Part shown: piece by piece, positions 1 to 8,435 of the stretch
How positions within the stretch are numbered: position 1 is the stretch's first letter
How the letters are laid out: each line of letters opens with the position of its first letter
Assembly (NCBI RefSeq): GCF_902158555.1
Contig: NZ_CABGGS010000003.1
Coordinates: 186,001-250,000 of the forward strand
Direction of reading: 5' to 3'
Source of the DNA: Klebsiella spallanzanii
GTDB lineage: Bacteria > Pseudomonadota > Gammaproteobacteria > Enterobacterales > Enterobacteriaceae
DNA length: 64,000 bases
The notes under the pieces: model-generated
Database searches by the model: none
What the model was told of the DNA's origin: nothing
What the model saw: only the letters and a program-made list of their open reading frames with translations
Position numbers and translations under genes: made by a program

Positions 1-28
1 ACCTTGACCTGATCGTCTGTTTATCGGT

Positions 29-44
29 ACGTAAACGTTTGCCT
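29..44. promoter_or_regulatory. PurR operator of the purR promoter region
   Basis: The 16 bp ACGTAAACGTTTGCCT is a near match to the PurR box (ACGCAAACGTTTGCGT). In K-12 purR lies divergently next to ynhF-ydhP and is autoregulated through such an operator. Here purR would read leftward, with its start beyond the left edge, so this is most likely the purR autoregulatory operator. The gene itself is not in the window. Confidence 0.75.
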
Positions 45-280
45 GTACACACCCTGACGCCAAAATTCATCATGGCATCACGTCGGGAAAACGACACAGA
101 ACGACAGGAAGGGGTCAATGGCCGATACGCTTTCAAATTAGCGTGGGATTTTGTCCGATCTTGGGGCAAAGGGGAAGAGCAAAAATGTGCATCACTCTAA
201 ATCTCAGAAGATTTTTACGCTATTCTATGCAAAAATGAGCAAGCTCACTTTTCATGTGGGGATAAATAGGGGGAAAATTG

Positions 281-370
281 ATGGATACAAATTTAAAGTT
301 TTCGCTGACAACAACGATTATTGCTCTGGGTTTGATTGTCGCCGCAAGTCTGACCGCAGTACTGCACTAA
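281..370 (+). CDS. ynhF: Small membrane protein YnhF
   Basis: A 29-residue protein starting MDTNLKFSL and ending AVLH. Residues 10-27 form one hydrophobic, probably membrane-spanning helix rich in Ile, Leu and Ala. Length, the LKFSL start and the position between purR and ydhP match E. coli YnhF, a stress-associated small inner-membrane protein of unknown mechanism. A purine-rich stretch (gggggaaa) precedes the ATG and a hairpin terminator follows 10 bp after the stop, so it is probably a single-gene transcript. A longer overlapping reading frame at 151-522 has no family support. Confidence 0.85.
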   Translation: MDTNLKFSLTTTIIALGLIVAASLTAVLH

Positions 371-380
371 TTTTGTTAGA

Positions 381-407
381 AGGGAGAGGCCTCTCTCCCT
401 TTTCCTC
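381..407 (+). terminator. Rho-independent terminator of ynhF
   Basis: Stem AGGGAGAG / CTCTCCCT with loop GCCT, followed by tttcctcttt. It lies 10 bp after the ynhF stop and upstream of ydhP, so it separates the two transcripts. Confidence 0.8.
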
Positions 408-534
408 TTTCATTATTACCAATTTCGCAAAAATCTTTTGCCATTTCGTTTACTTTTGTTTTTCTGTGATTGATGTCATGCTTTTGACTTCTGATGAAAT
501 GTCGCCGATCAAGGCGGCCTGATGGAGTTCTTGC

Positions 535-1701
535 ATGAAAATCAACTTTCCCCTGCTAGCTCTGGCGATCGGTGCCTTTGGTATTGGTACGACCGAGTTC
601 TCCCCAATGGGGCTATTACCGGTTATCGCTAAAGGCGTGGATGTTTCAATTCCGGCGGCGGGAATGCTTATTAGCGCCTACGCAATCGGCGTAATGGTCG
701 GTGCGCCGCTGATGACCTTGCTGCTCTCCCACCGCGCGCGCAGAAATGCGCTGATTTTTCTGATGGCGATTTTTACCCTTGGTAACGTGCTCTCCTCCAT
801 TGCGCCGGATTACACCACGCTGCTGCTGTCGCGCATTATCACCAGTCTTAACCATGGCGCTTTCTTCGGCTTAGGCTCCGTGGTGGCGGCGAGCGTGGTA
901 CCGAAACATAAGCAGGCCAGCGCCGTAGCGACGATGTTTATGGGGCTGACGATTGCTAATATCGGCGGCGTTCCCGCTGCGACCTGGCTGGGTGAGACTA
1001 TCGGCTGGCGCATGTCGTTCCTTGCCACGGCGGGGCTGGGCGTCGTGGCGATGATCGGCCTGTGGTTTTCCCTGCCGAAAGGCAGCGTCGGTGAACGTCC
1101 GAACGTAAAGCAGGAACTTTCGGTGCTGATGCGTCCGCAGGTACTGTCGGCGCTGCTGACAACCGTGCTTGGGGCAGGGGCGATGTTCACGCTTTATACC
1201 TATATTTCACCGGTTCTGCATACCATCACCCACGCATCACCGCTGTTTGTGACCGCGATGCTGGTGTTGATTGGCGTGGGCTTCTCATTGGGTAACTACC
1301 TTGGCGGTAAGTTTGCCGACCGTTCCGTCTCCGGAACCCTGAAGGGCTTTCTGCTGCTGTTAATGGCCATTATGCTGGCTATCCCGCTGCTGGCTCAGTC
1401 GCAGCTCGGTGCGGCTATCAGCATGGTTGTCTGGGGGGCTGCGACCTTTGCGGTGGTTCCACCTCTGCAGATGCGCGTGATGCGCGTGGCTCATGAGGCG
1501 CCGGGGCTGTCATCATCGGTGAATATCGGCGCTTTCAACCTTGGGAATGCCCTGGGTGCGGCTGCAGGCGGTGCGGTGATTTCTGGCGGGCTGGGATATG
1601 CGTTTGTGCCGGTGATGGGAGCGATTATCGCGGGTGTGGCGCTACTGCTGGTACTGTTTAGCGGCCGGGCGCAACCGGAAGAAGCGTTAGCCAATAGCTA
1701 A
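535..1701 (+). CDS. ydhP: MFS transporter YdhP
   Basis: A 388-residue major facilitator superfamily protein of the drug:H+ antiporter DHA1 type (sugar-efflux/AraJ-like branch). Twelve hydrophobic segments can be followed. The early GTTEFSPMGLLPVIA stretch is typical of this branch, and a loop with SHRARRNAL follows TM2, as in MFS proteins. It should act in the inner membrane as a proton-coupled exporter, but the substrate is not established. The ATG follows a gatggag ribosome site. It stands alone between the ynhF terminator and a shared terminator with convergent sodB. Length equals that of E. coli YdhP. Confidence 0.9.
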   Translation: MKINFPLLALAIGAFGIGTTEFSPMGLLPVIAKGVDVSIPAAGMLISAYAIGVMVGAPLMTLLLSHRARRNALIFLMAIFTLGNVLSSIAPDYTTLLLSRIITSLNHGAFFGLGSVVAASVVPKHKQASAVATMFMGLTIANIGGVPAATWLGETIGWRMSFLATAGLGVVAMIGLWFSLPKGSVGERPNVKQELSVLMRPQVLSALLTTVLGAGAMFTLYTYISPVLHTITHASPLFVTAMLVLIGVGFSLGNYLGGKFADRSVSGTLKGFLLLLMAIMLAIPLLAQSQLGAAISMVVWGAATFAVVPPLQMRVMRVAHEAPGLSSSVNIGAFNLGNALGAAAGGAVISGGLGYAFVPVMGAIIAGVALLLVLFSGRAQPEEALANS

Positions 1702-1719
1702 TCTCGCGTGAAGTGAAAT

Positions 1720-1755
1720 AACCGCAGAAGGAGCAATTCTTCTGCGGTTTGCTTT
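1720..1755. terminator. Bidirectional terminator ydhP / sodB
   Basis: Stem AACCGCAGAAG / CTTCTGCGGTT (1720-1730 and 1739-1749), followed by tgctttt on the plus strand. It lies between the convergent ends of ydhP and sodB. Confidence 0.8.
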
Positions 1756-2336
1756 TATGCTGCCAGGTTAGCCGCAACAAACTTCCAGTTCACCAGCGCC
1801 CAGAAATGTTCCAGATAGTTCGGACGGGCGTTACGGTAGTCGATGTAATAAGCGTGTTCCCAGACATCCACGGTCAGCAGCGGAGTGGCGTCGCTGGTTA
1901 GCGGCGTTCCTGCGTTGCTGGTGGAGACAATAGCCAGGCTACCGTCGGCGTTTTTCACAAGCCAGGTCCAGCCCGCGCCGAAGTTTTTTACTGCCGCATC
2001 GGTGAATTTGGCTTTGAAATCAGCAAAGCTGCCGAAGGATTTAGCGATCGCTGCCGCCAGTTCACCTTCCGGCTCGCCGCCTGCGTTTGGCGCGAGGCAG
2101 TTCCAGTAGAAGGTGTGGTTCCAGACCTGAGCTGCGTTGTTAAAGATGCCACCGTCAGAAGAACGTACGATCTCTTCTAAGCTTTTGCCTTCAAATGCGC
2201 TGCCTTTGATCAGGTTATTTAGGTTGGTGACATAGGCCTGGTGATGTTTACCGTAGTGGTATTCCAGGGTTTCTGCGGAAATGTGCGGCGCCAGGGCGTC
2301 TTTTGCATATGGTAATGCAGGTAATTCGAACGACAT
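1755..2336 (-). CDS. sodB: Superoxide dismutase [Fe]
   Basis: A cytoplasmic iron superoxide dismutase of 193 residues, identical in length to E. coli SodB. Metal-ligand regions are present: the His in LEYHYGKHH near residue 27, WNHTFYWN near 74, and DVWEHAYY near 157-161. The start is [12 protein letters not shown], preceded by aggagagt. The frame stays open upstream to 2387, but the ribosome site and family length decide for 2336. In E. coli sodB is positively linked to iron and silenced by the sRNA RyhB; I did not verify the pairing site here. Confidence 0.97.
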   Translation of the reverse strand: MSFELPALPYAKDALAPHISAETLEYHYGKHHQAYVTNLNNLIKGSAFEGKSLEEIVRSSDGGIFNNAAQVWNHTFYWNCLAPNAGGEPEGELAAAIAKSFGSFADFKAKFTDAAVKNFGAGWTWLVKNADGSLAIVSTSNAGTPLTSDATPLLTVDVWEHAYYIDYRNARPNYLEHFWALVNWKFVAANLAA

Positions 2337-2430
2337 TGCTACTCTCCTTTTTATAGTTAATGTGCGCAATAACCATGTATTGAGCATGGTAATAGTAGCA
2401 AATTAAAAGATGTGGCAAAAGAGAGAGTTA

Positions 2431-2452
2431 CCCCGTCACCGAAGCGACGAGG
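2431..2452 (-). terminator. Hairpin after mepH
   Basis: On the minus strand a 9-bp stem with a TTCG tetraloop (two G-U pairs) lies 6 bp after the mepH stop and is followed by taactctctctttt. It probably terminates mepH before the sodB promoter. Confidence 0.5.
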
Positions 2453-2457
2453 CACAA

Positions 2458-3312
2458 TTAGCGAATAGTTTTTGGCGTCATGACGCGGCGCGCGCCGACG
2501 TAGTGGCGTACCCAGTAATCTTCACTTAATGAGGTAATTTGAATATCACGACCGGTGCGCGGAGACTGGATGAACTTACCGTTGCCAACATAGACGCCGA
2601 CGTGATCGGCGGTACCGCGTCCGCGGGTGCGGAAGAAGACTAAATCACCGCTCTGCAGCTCGCCGCGATCCACCGGACGGGCGTCGCGCAGGTGATACAT
2701 CTCATTGGCGGTACGTGGAATACGGATTTTGACCAGATCTTTATAGGCGTAGTAAACCAGACCGCTGCAATCAAAGCCTGTGCGCGGGGAGGAGCCGCCC
2801 CAGCGATAAGGTTTGCCAATTTGATCCATCAGCTTCGACATAGCCGTGGTTTGCGCTTTTTGTACCCGAGCTTTGTGCGCGTCGGCGATAGTCAACAGAG
2901 GCTCGTCGGCAACAGGTTTACAGCGGGTTTTGTAGCCTTTACGCACCACGCATTTTTTCTGCGCGCTTGCCGTCGCCATTTTGCTTTCCGCTACCGGCCT
3001 CGTTGAGCTGGCGCACAGTTTTTTATAACCTTTACGCAGAACGCATTTTTTTGCGGCGCTGGCAGTCTGGCTTGATGCGGTAGATTTGGTTCGGCTGGTA
3101 GTCGATGTTTTCTTGTTGGAGGTTTTGGCGGTGGTTTTGCTTTTGGAACTGGCTGCTTTTTTCTTACGCTCTGCGGTGGTGCCTTTGGCCGGATGCGCTT
3201 TCGGCGTGGCCGAAGCATGCGTATGCCCGGAAGCATGCGCCAGCGGCGTAAGCGAAATAGATGTAAAAAGTAATGCACAGAGCGAAATCGCGATTTTGTT
3301 AAGACGCGCCAC
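2458..3312 (-). CDS. mepH: Murein DD-endopeptidase MepH (NlpC/P60)
   Basis: A 284-residue periplasmic peptidoglycan hydrolase that cleaves D-Ala-mDAP crosslinks. Residues 1-27 are a signal peptide ending in HASG. A long Lys/Ala/Ser/Thr-rich low-complexity linker follows to about residue 150, and the NlpC/P60 domain makes up the C-terminal 130 residues. The catalytic Cys is in GFDCSGLVYY, the His in TADHVGVYVG, and a second polar residue lies in the following strand. The start is GTG with AGGGG upstream. The linker carries two copies of KKCV(L/V)RKGYK..C, whereas I recall one in E. coli MepH (271 aa), which may explain the extra length. Confidence 0.92.
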   Translation of the reverse strand: MARLNKIAISLCALLFTSISLTPLAHASGHTHASATPKAHPAKGTTAERKKKAASSKSKTTAKTSNKKTSTTSRTKSTASSQTASAAKKCVLRKGYKKLCASSTRPVAESKMATASAQKKCVVRKGYKTRCKPVADEPLLTIADAHKARVQKAQTTAMSKLMDQIGKPYRWGGSSPRTGFDCSGLVYYAYKDLVKIRIPRTANEMYHLRDARPVDRGELQSGDLVFFRTRGRGTADHVGVYVGNGKFIQSPRTGRDIQITSLSEDYWVRHYVGARRVMTPKTIR

Positions 3313-3651
3313 TGAGCAATCCCCTGATTAAATTACAGACATATACAGATGCCTGACGATGAATGACAAACCGCATCGATTCTAAAGCATAAAATCCCGG
3401 AAAGTTAATACTCTTTTGTATCTAAAGTCTCGTTTGGTTAACATTTGCAAAAAAATGCGTCTGGCAGCCGATGTGGCGAGTGAAAAATGCGCAATGCATT
3501 GCTGCGGATGACAATAAAATGATATTTTTGAGGCATCTTATGCCTACAGAAGATAAAATGTAGCAAGTGAAAAAAATGTTATTATCGGTCCTGCGTTCAG
3601 GGCGCTACAATGACAAATTACTGCCGTAGAGAAGTTTAAGGAAGCACGACA
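3313..3651. other. Intergenic region mepH / grxD
   Basis: 339 bp between divergent mepH and grxD, so it must hold both promoters. It is AT-rich with a perfect GCAATGCATTGC palindrome at 3491-3502 whose binder I cannot name. I see no small ORF with a good ribosome site and no convincing -35/-10 pair to call. Confidence 0.4.
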
Positions 3652-3999
3652 ATGAGTACGACTTTAGAAAAAATCCAACGTCAAATCGCTGAAAACCCGA
3701 TCCTGCTTTATATGAAAGGGTCCCCGAAACTGCCAAGCTGCGGTTTCTCCGCTCAGGCTGTTCAGGCGCTCTCCGCCTGCGGCGAACGTTTTGCCTACGT
3801 CGATATCCTGCAAAACCCGGACATTCGTGCAGAACTGCCGAAATACGCTAACTGGCCGACTTTCCCGCAGCTGTGGGTTGACGGTGAACTGGTCGGCGGT
3901 TGTGACATCGTGATTGAAATGTATCAGCGCGGCGAACTGCAGCAACTGATCAAAGAAACGGCCGCCAAGTATAAAACTGACGAACCGAAAGCAGAGTAA
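3652..3999 (+). CDS. grxD: Monothiol glutaredoxin GrxD (Grx4)
   Basis: A 115-residue monothiol glutaredoxin. The CGFS active site is at residues 30-33 (LPSCGFSAQAV), and the glutathione-binding WPTFPQLWVDGELVGGCD segment follows. CGFS glutaredoxins bind a [2Fe-2S] cluster, often together with BolA proteins, and deliver clusters to target proteins. Length matches E. coli Grx4. AAGGA lies upstream of the ATG. In K-12 lhr sits between grxD and rnt; here only a terminator separates them. Confidence 0.97.
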   Translation: MSTTLEKIQRQIAENPILLYMKGSPKLPSCGFSAQAVQALSACGERFAYVDILQNPDIRAELPKYANWPTFPQLWVDGELVGGCDIVIEMYQRGELQQLIKETAAKYKTDEPKAE

Positions 4000-4014
4000 T
4001 TATTGCTGCCAATA

Positions 4015-4047
4015 AAAAAGCGACTTCTGATGGAGTCGCTTTTTTTA
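4015..4047. terminator. Bidirectional terminator grxD / rnt
   Basis: Stem AAGCGACT / AGTCGCTT with loop tctgatgg. An A-run lies on one side and seven Ts on the other, between the convergent stops of grxD and rnt. Confidence 0.9.
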
Positions 4048-4051
4048 TCTC

Positions 4052-4696
4052 TTATTCTTCCGCTATGGGTAATGGCCAGCCGCCAAGGCGCTTCCAGCGG
4101 TTAACGATTTCGCAAAACAGATGTGCAGTTTGCTCGGTATCGTAGAGCGCCGAGTGAGCCTGAGTACCATCAAACTCCATTCCCGCGGCAATACACGCTT
4201 TTGACAGTACCGTCTGACCAAGCGCAAGCCCGCTTAGCGCTGCGGTATCGAAGGTCACGAACGGGTGAAAAGGGTTACGTTTCAGGCCTGCTCGTTCTGC
4301 TGCCGCCATCGTAAAACTGTGATCGAACGTGGCGTTATGCGCGACCATAATGGCACGGCTGCAATCGCTCTCTTTCATGCCCTTACGTACCATTTTGAAA
4401 ATCGCGTGCAGCGCGTCGTATTCGCTGACTGCGCCGCGCTCAGGATCGTTGGGGTTAATCCCGTTAAATGCCAGGGCTTCGGGCTGCAGGTTTGCGCCTT
4501 CGAAAGGTTCAACATGAAAATGCAGCGTTTCGTCCAGCATCAGCCAGCCTTGCTCGTCCATTTTCAACGTAATAGCGGCGATCTCCAGCAGGGCGTCGGT
4601 TTTGGCATTAAATCCGGCAGTTTCAACATCAATTACCACAGGATAGAAACCGCGAAAACGGTCGCACAGACCATTAAGTTGAGCGTTCTCGGACAT
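4052..4696 (-). CDS. rnt: Ribonuclease T
   Basis: A 214-residue DEDDh 3'-5' exoribonuclease that trims the 3' end of tRNAs and stable RNAs and acts on single-stranded DNA ends. ExoI is [14 protein letters not shown] (acidic D and E near residues 23-25), ExoII is [11 protein letters not shown], and ExoIII is [13 protein letters not shown], with the catalytic His before the last Asp. Length is one residue below E. coli RNase T. Upstream gloA is in the same direction with about 110 bp between them, including a small hairpin, so rnt may have its own promoter. Confidence 0.96.
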   Translation of the reverse strand: MSENAQLNGLCDRFRGFYPVVIDVETAGFNAKTDALLEIAAITLKMDEQGWLMLDETLHFHVEPFEGANLQPEALAFNGINPNDPERGAVSEYDALHAIFKMVRKGMKESDCSRAIMVAHNATFDHSFTMAAAERAGLKRNPFHPFVTFDTAALSGLALGQTVLSKACIAAGMEFDGTQAHSALYDTEQTAHLFCEIVNRWKRLGGWPLPIAEE

Positions 4697-4779
4697 CAGA
4701 TTCTCTTAGCTGGAAAAAAGTAGCGCGCATTATGGCAAATTTTGTCGTGCCTTGCAGCAGGAAGGGGGGATAAAACAGC

Positions 4780-4796
4780 GGGCACCGCCGGTGCCC
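4780..4796 (-). terminator. Hairpin after gloA
   Basis: GGGCACCG / CGGTGCCC with a single-base center lies about 10 bp past the gloA stop. On the minus strand it is followed by ctgtttta, a weak U-tract. Confidence 0.5.
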
Positions 4797-4804
4797 GAAG
4801 CAGA

Positions 4805-5212
4805 TTAGTTGCCGAGACCTTTTCCGGCGTCTTTTTCTTCGATCAGTTCGATTTTATAACCGTCCGGATCTTCAACAAAAGCGATGACCGTAGTGCCGCC
4901 TTTGACTGGACCGGCTTCACGCGTCACGTTACCGCCGTTTTTGCGAATGCGCTCGCAGGCTTCCGCCGCATTTTCAACGCTCAGCGCGATATGGCCATAG
5001 GCGCTACCGAGATCGTACTTATCAACGCCCCAGTTATAGGTCAGCTCAATAACGGCGGTGTCGCTTTCTTCGCCGTAACCCACGAATGCCAGCGAGTATT
5101 TATACTCAGTGTTCTCGCTGGTGCGCAGCAGTTTCATGCCCAGCACGTTGGTGTAAAACTCAATAGAACGTTGCAGGTCGCCAACGCGCAGCATGGTGTG
5201 AAGTAGGCGCAT
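4805..5212 (-). CDS. gloA: Lactoylglutathione lyase (glyoxalase I)
   Basis: A 135-residue cytoplasmic glyoxalase I that converts the methylglyoxal-glutathione hemithioacetal to S-lactoylglutathione. It has two betaalphabetabetabeta halves. Metal ligands are visible as His5 (MRLLHTML), Glu56 (AVIELTYN), His74 (YGHIALSV) and Glu122 (YKIELIEE), the Ni-type bacterial arrangement. Start with AGGGGAC upstream. It lies downstream of nemRA on the same strand. In K-12 nemRA and gloA are partly co-transcribed and induced by electrophiles through NemR, which the same layout suggests here. Confidence 0.97.
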   Translation of the reverse strand: MRLLHTMLRVGDLQRSIEFYTNVLGMKLLRTSENTEYKYSLAFVGYGEESDTAVIELTYNWGVDKYDLGSAYGHIALSVENAAEACERIRKNGGNVTREAGPVKGGTTVIAFVEDPDGYKIELIEEKDAGKGLGN

Positions 5213-5296
5213 AATGTCCCCTATGCAGTTTATTTTGATACATCAGAGCGTTAAGTATAGCGGCGATAACCCGCCGCTATCAATGCAATGGAGGGA

Positions 5297-6394
5297 TTAC
5301 AGAGTGGGATAATCGGTGTAGCCTTCCGCGCCGCCGCCGTAGAAGCTTTCCGGGCGCTGTTCATTCAGTGCGGCTTTTTTCTGCAGACGCGCCACCAGAT
5401 CCGGGTTGGCAATATAGTCGCGACCAAAAGCGACGGCATCAATCAGACCTTTACCAATAAGATCGTTTGCTTTTTCAACCGTATACGCGCCAGCGCCGAT
5501 AATGGCGCCCGGGAAACGGTCGCGCACTTTCTGGCGGAATTCATCGCTGTACGGCTGGCCGCCAGCCCAATCTGGCTCAGACATATGCAGGTAAGCAATA
5601 CCGCGTTTAGCCAGTTCTTCAATCAGATACAGCGCATCAGCTTCTTCATTCGGGCCATTATCGACGTTCTGGAAGCTGCCAATTGGCGAGACGCGAATAC
5701 CGATACGGTCAGCACTCCACTCTTTGCTCACGGCATCAACCACTTCCAGTACCAGGCGAGCACGATTTTCAACGCTGCCGCCGTACTGATCGGTACGATG
5801 GTTGGAGGAAGGGGACAGGAACTGATGCAGCAGATATCCGTGGGCGGAGTGCAGTTCAACAAGGTCAAAACCGGCATCGCGGGCGTTACCGACTGCCTGG
5901 CGGAAATCATTAACAATCCCCGGGATCTCTTCGGTTTCGAGCGCGCGCGGCATTGAGGTATCGACGCGAATGGCGTGGCCGTTTTCATCGCGTAGTGAGG
6001 TACGGGTTCCTGCGCTAATGGCTGAAGGCGCGACCGGTGCCGCACCGCCAGGCTGAATGCTGTGGTGCGAAATGCGGCCGGTGTGCCACAGCTGAACGGC
6101 AATAAGACCGTTTTCCGCATGTACGCCAGCGGTGATTTTCTTCCACGCGGCGATCTGTTCCGGGCTGTGCAGACCCGGTGCGCCCGCGTAGCCTTTAGCC
6201 TGGGCGGAAATCTGCGTAGCCTCCGAAATTATCAGACCGGAGCTGGCACGCTGGCGGTAGTATTCGCCCATTAACGGGGTTGGAATATCGCCTGGTTCAA
6301 TGCTGCGCAGACGCGTCAGCGGAGCCATAAACACGCGATTTGGCACGGTTACCGCACCCACTTTCAACGGGGTAAACAACTTTGATTCTGACAT
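5297..6394 (-). CDS. nemA: N-ethylmaleimide reductase (old yellow enzyme)
   Basis: A 365-residue FMN-dependent ene-reductase with a TIM barrel of the OYE family. It reduces N-ethylmaleimide, nitrate esters and other electrophilic alkenes using NADPH. The substrate-binding His pair is in the [13 protein letters not shown] region, and the FMN-binding barrel end [14 protein letters not shown] is present. Length equals E. coli NemA. CAGGAG precedes the ATG. Located 53 bp downstream of nemR and presumably co-transcribed with it from the NemR-controlled promoter. Confidence 0.96.
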   Translation of the reverse strand: MSESKLFTPLKVGAVTVPNRVFMAPLTRLRSIEPGDIPTPLMGEYYRQRASSGLIISEATQISAQAKGYAGAPGLHSPEQIAAWKKITAGVHAENGLIAVQLWHTGRISHHSIQPGGAAPVAPSAISAGTRTSLRDENGHAIRVDTSMPRALETEEIPGIVNDFRQAVGNARDAGFDLVELHSAHGYLLHQFLSPSSNHRTDQYGGSVENRARLVLEVVDAVSKEWSADRIGIRVSPIGSFQNVDNGPNEEADALYLIEELAKRGIAYLHMSEPDWAGGQPYSDEFRQKVRDRFPGAIIGAGAYTVEKANDLIGKGLIDAVAFGRDYIANPDLVARLQKKAALNEQRPESFYGGGAEGYTDYPTL

Positions 6395-6447
6395 AATGAC
6401 TCCTGAGTAGACCGGTCGTCTTGAAACTGGTTAAATAAAAACGCCTG

Positions 6448-7047
6448 TTAAACGACAGGCGCAGCAATAATATTTTTGGCGTGGGCAAGGGCACTTTCCA
6501 GCGGCGTTGCGCTACGCGTAATCTTGGCCTGTAAATTGGCTCCCAGCCACAGAGAATAAAGCACCTGCGAGAGCGTTAATGCATCGCCGTCAAACACCAG
6601 ACTACCTTCCTGACGGCCTTTCTCCAGCGCATCGCCCAGCAGGGCGATAATCTGGCTGGCGCCTTTATCCATCGCGGTGCGCATATCTTCTGACAAATCG
6701 CACACCTCTGCCGACAGCTTCACCGTCAAACAGCCGCTGATAATGCCCTGCTGGGAAAACTGCGTCAGCGTATGCTGATAGTAGGCCAGCAGGCGGTCGC
6801 GGTAGTTTCCCTCGCCGTGGTCAAAATGTTCCACCAGCCGCTGAAGGTATCCGGCGTAATGATAATCGAGCAGCGCGACGCCAAAGGCCTCTTTAGAGCG
6901 AAAATAGTGATAGAAAGAGCCTTTTGGCACTTCCGCTGTTTTTAGCAGCTCGCTCAGCCCCATCCCGGTAAAACCGCGGTGCATGCAGAGCTGCTCGCCG
7001 GTGACCAGGATATGTTCGCGGGTATTACATTCACTGTGTTTGTTCAT
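6448..7047 (-). CDS. nemR: TetR-family repressor NemR
   Basis: A 199-residue TetR-type repressor that senses electrophiles, methylglyoxal and reactive chlorine through cysteine oxidation and releases nemRA-gloA. The N-terminal helix-turn-helix is at about residues 25-45 (GLSELLKTAEVPKGSFYHYF). Candidate redox cysteines sit in ISGCLTVKLSAEVCDL near residues 105-116. The start MNKHSE gives the E. coli length; the frame extends three codons further to 7056. Its operator lies 15 bp upstream. Confidence 0.95.
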   Translation of the reverse strand: MNKHSECNTREHILVTGEQLCMHRGFTGMGLSELLKTAEVPKGSFYHYFRSKEAFGVALLDYHYAGYLQRLVEHFDHGEGNYRDRLLAYYQHTLTQFSQQGIISGCLTVKLSAEVCDLSEDMRTAMDKGASQIIALLGDALEKGRQEGSLVFDGDALTLSQVLYSLWLGANLQAKITRSATPLESALAHAKNIIAAPVV

Positions 7048-7061
7048 GGCGCTCACTGTAA

Positions 7062-7077
7062 TAGACCGATTGGTCTA
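7062..7077. promoter_or_regulatory. NemR operator
   Basis: TAGACCGATTGGTCTA exactly fits the reported NemR box TAGACC-N4-GGTCTA. It lies 15 bp upstream of the nemR ATG, so it should mediate autorepression of the nemRA unit. Confidence 0.9.
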
Positions 7078-7189
7078 ATGCAAGTGATAATTAAAAATGC
7101 CAGTTGGCGCAGAGGGCGGTGAACAAAATTTGCGAACGGCGGGTGAAACGTCTTCAATAGAGAAAGAGACAAGCGGTGGGAGAGGCGAA

Positions 7190-7429
7190 GTGGCTGAACA
7201 ACTGGAGTTCTTCCCGGTACAGAGTCCGTGCCGGGGGATTTGTCAGTCTGATGAACGCGGCTACTGCCGGGGGTGCCTGCGCAGCCGCGATGAGCGTTTT
7301 AACTGGCAAAAAATGAGCGATGTGCAAAAGCAGGAAGTTCTGCGCTTGTGCCGCCAGCGTCTGCTGCGCAAATTGCGCGCAGCTAAACAGGATAGCGCGG
7401 AAGAACCGCAGCAACCCTCACTGTTTTAA
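7190..7429 (+). CDS. ydhL: DUF1289 protein YdhL
   Basis: A 79-residue protein starting with GTG (VAEQLEFFPV) behind a gggagagg ribosome site. The same frame opens earlier at 7097, but this start gives the E. coli YdhL length. The core SPCRGICQSDERGYCRGCLRSRDER has four closely spaced cysteines (C-x3-C-x7-C-x2-C), typical of DUF1289 and suggesting a metal-binding knuckle. It ends QQPSLF. Function is unknown. It probably runs into ydhF, whose start is about 50 bp downstream. Confidence 0.88.
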   Translation: MAEQLEFFPVQSPCRGICQSDERGYCRGCLRSRDERFNWQKMSDVQKQEVLRLCRQRLLRKLRAAKQDSAEEPQQPSLF

Positions 7430-7477
7430 GCATAAAATTGCGTATACTCAGGACACTTTTTTGTTGAGGAAGCTGTT

Positions 7478-8374
7478 ATGGTTCAGCGTATTGCTATGGC
7501 TCCGCAGGGGCCGGAATTCTCTCGTTTTGTGATGGGCTACTGGCGTCTGATGGACTGGAATATGTCCACTAAAGAGCTGGTGGGCTTTGTAGAGCAACAC
7601 CTGGATCTGGGTATAACTACCATCGATCACGCCGACATTTATGGCGACTATCGCTGTGAAGCGGCGTTTGGCGAGGCGTTGAAGCTGGCCCCGCATCTGC
7701 GTAGCCGGATGGAAATCGTCACTAAATGCGGGATCGCCACTAAAGCGCGCCCTGAAAATACCATCGGTCACTATATTACCGACCGCGATCATATTGTTCT
7801 GAGCGCGGAACAATCGTTGCGCAATCTGGCAACCGATCATCTCGACCTGCTGCTTATCCACCGTCCGGACCCGCTGATGGACGCTGATGAGGTCGCGGAA
7901 GCCTTCCTGGCCTTACATCATAGCGGTAAAGTGCGCCACTTCGGCGTATCCAACTTCACGCCAGCCCAGTTTACCCTGCTGCAATCGCGTCTGCCGTTTA
8001 CTCTGGCGACTAATCAGGTGGAAATTTCTCCGGTGCATCAGCCGCTGCTGCTTGACGGCACCCTGGATCAGCTTCAGCAGTTACGTATCCGGCCGATGGC
8101 CTGGTCCTGCCTTGGCGGCGGACGTCTGTTTAACGACGAAAGCTTCCAGCCGCTGCGCGATGAGCTGGCCCGTGTTGCCCAGGAGCTTAATGCCGAAAGC
8201 ATCGAGCAGGTGGTGTATGCATGGATCCTGCGCCTGCCTTCGCAGCCGTTACCGATTATCGGCTCTGGAAAGATTGAGCGCGTGCGCTCTGCGCTGGTGG
8301 CTGAGAAGCTCAATATGTCCCGCCAGCAGTGGTTCCGTATCCGTAAAGCGGCATTAGGATACGACGTTCCGTAA
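7478..8374 (+). CDS. ydhF: Aldo/keto reductase YdhF
   Basis: A 298-residue NAD(P)H-dependent oxidoreductase of the aldo-keto reductase superfamily with a TIM barrel. Catalytic elements are TIDHADIYGDY (Asp and Tyr), the Lys in the KCGIATK strand, and the His in LLLIHRPDP. The cofactor segment PIIGSGKIERVRSAL is near residue 260. Length equals E. coli YdhF. The physiological substrate is unknown. Start behind gaggaagctgtt. In K-12 sodC follows; here a terminator and convergent ydhK follow directly. Confidence 0.93.
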   Translation: MVQRIAMAPQGPEFSRFVMGYWRLMDWNMSTKELVGFVEQHLDLGITTIDHADIYGDYRCEAAFGEALKLAPHLRSRMEIVTKCGIATKARPENTIGHYITDRDHIVLSAEQSLRNLATDHLDLLLIHRPDPLMDADEVAEAFLALHHSGKVRHFGVSNFTPAQFTLLQSRLPFTLATNQVEISPVHQPLLLDGTLDQLQQLRIRPMAWSCLGGGRLFNDESFQPLRDELARVAQELNAESIEQVVYAWILRLPSQPLPIIGSGKIERVRSALVAEKLNMSRQQWFRIRKAALGYDVP

Positions 8375-8386
8375 TCATCACAACCC

Positions 8387-8420
8387 GGTATCTCTGGAGC
8401 CATGGACAGAGATACCGTTT
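8387..8420. terminator. Terminator ydhF / ydhK
   Basis: Perfect 10-bp stem GGTATCTCTG / CAGAGATACC with a 10-base loop lies between the convergent stops of ydhF and ydhK. Short T stretch on the plus side. Confidence 0.75.
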
Positions 8421-8435
8421 CAATATGGTTTCACC

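Noticed and set aside
151-522. 123-residue open frame overlapping ynhF
   Set aside because: No ribosome site or family similarity; it runs through ynhF in another frame and through the ynhF terminator.
6409-6421. Second NemR-like operator between nemR and nemA (AGAC...GTCT)
   Set aside because: Half-site length and spacing differ from the TAGACC-N4-GGTCTA box; probably chance.
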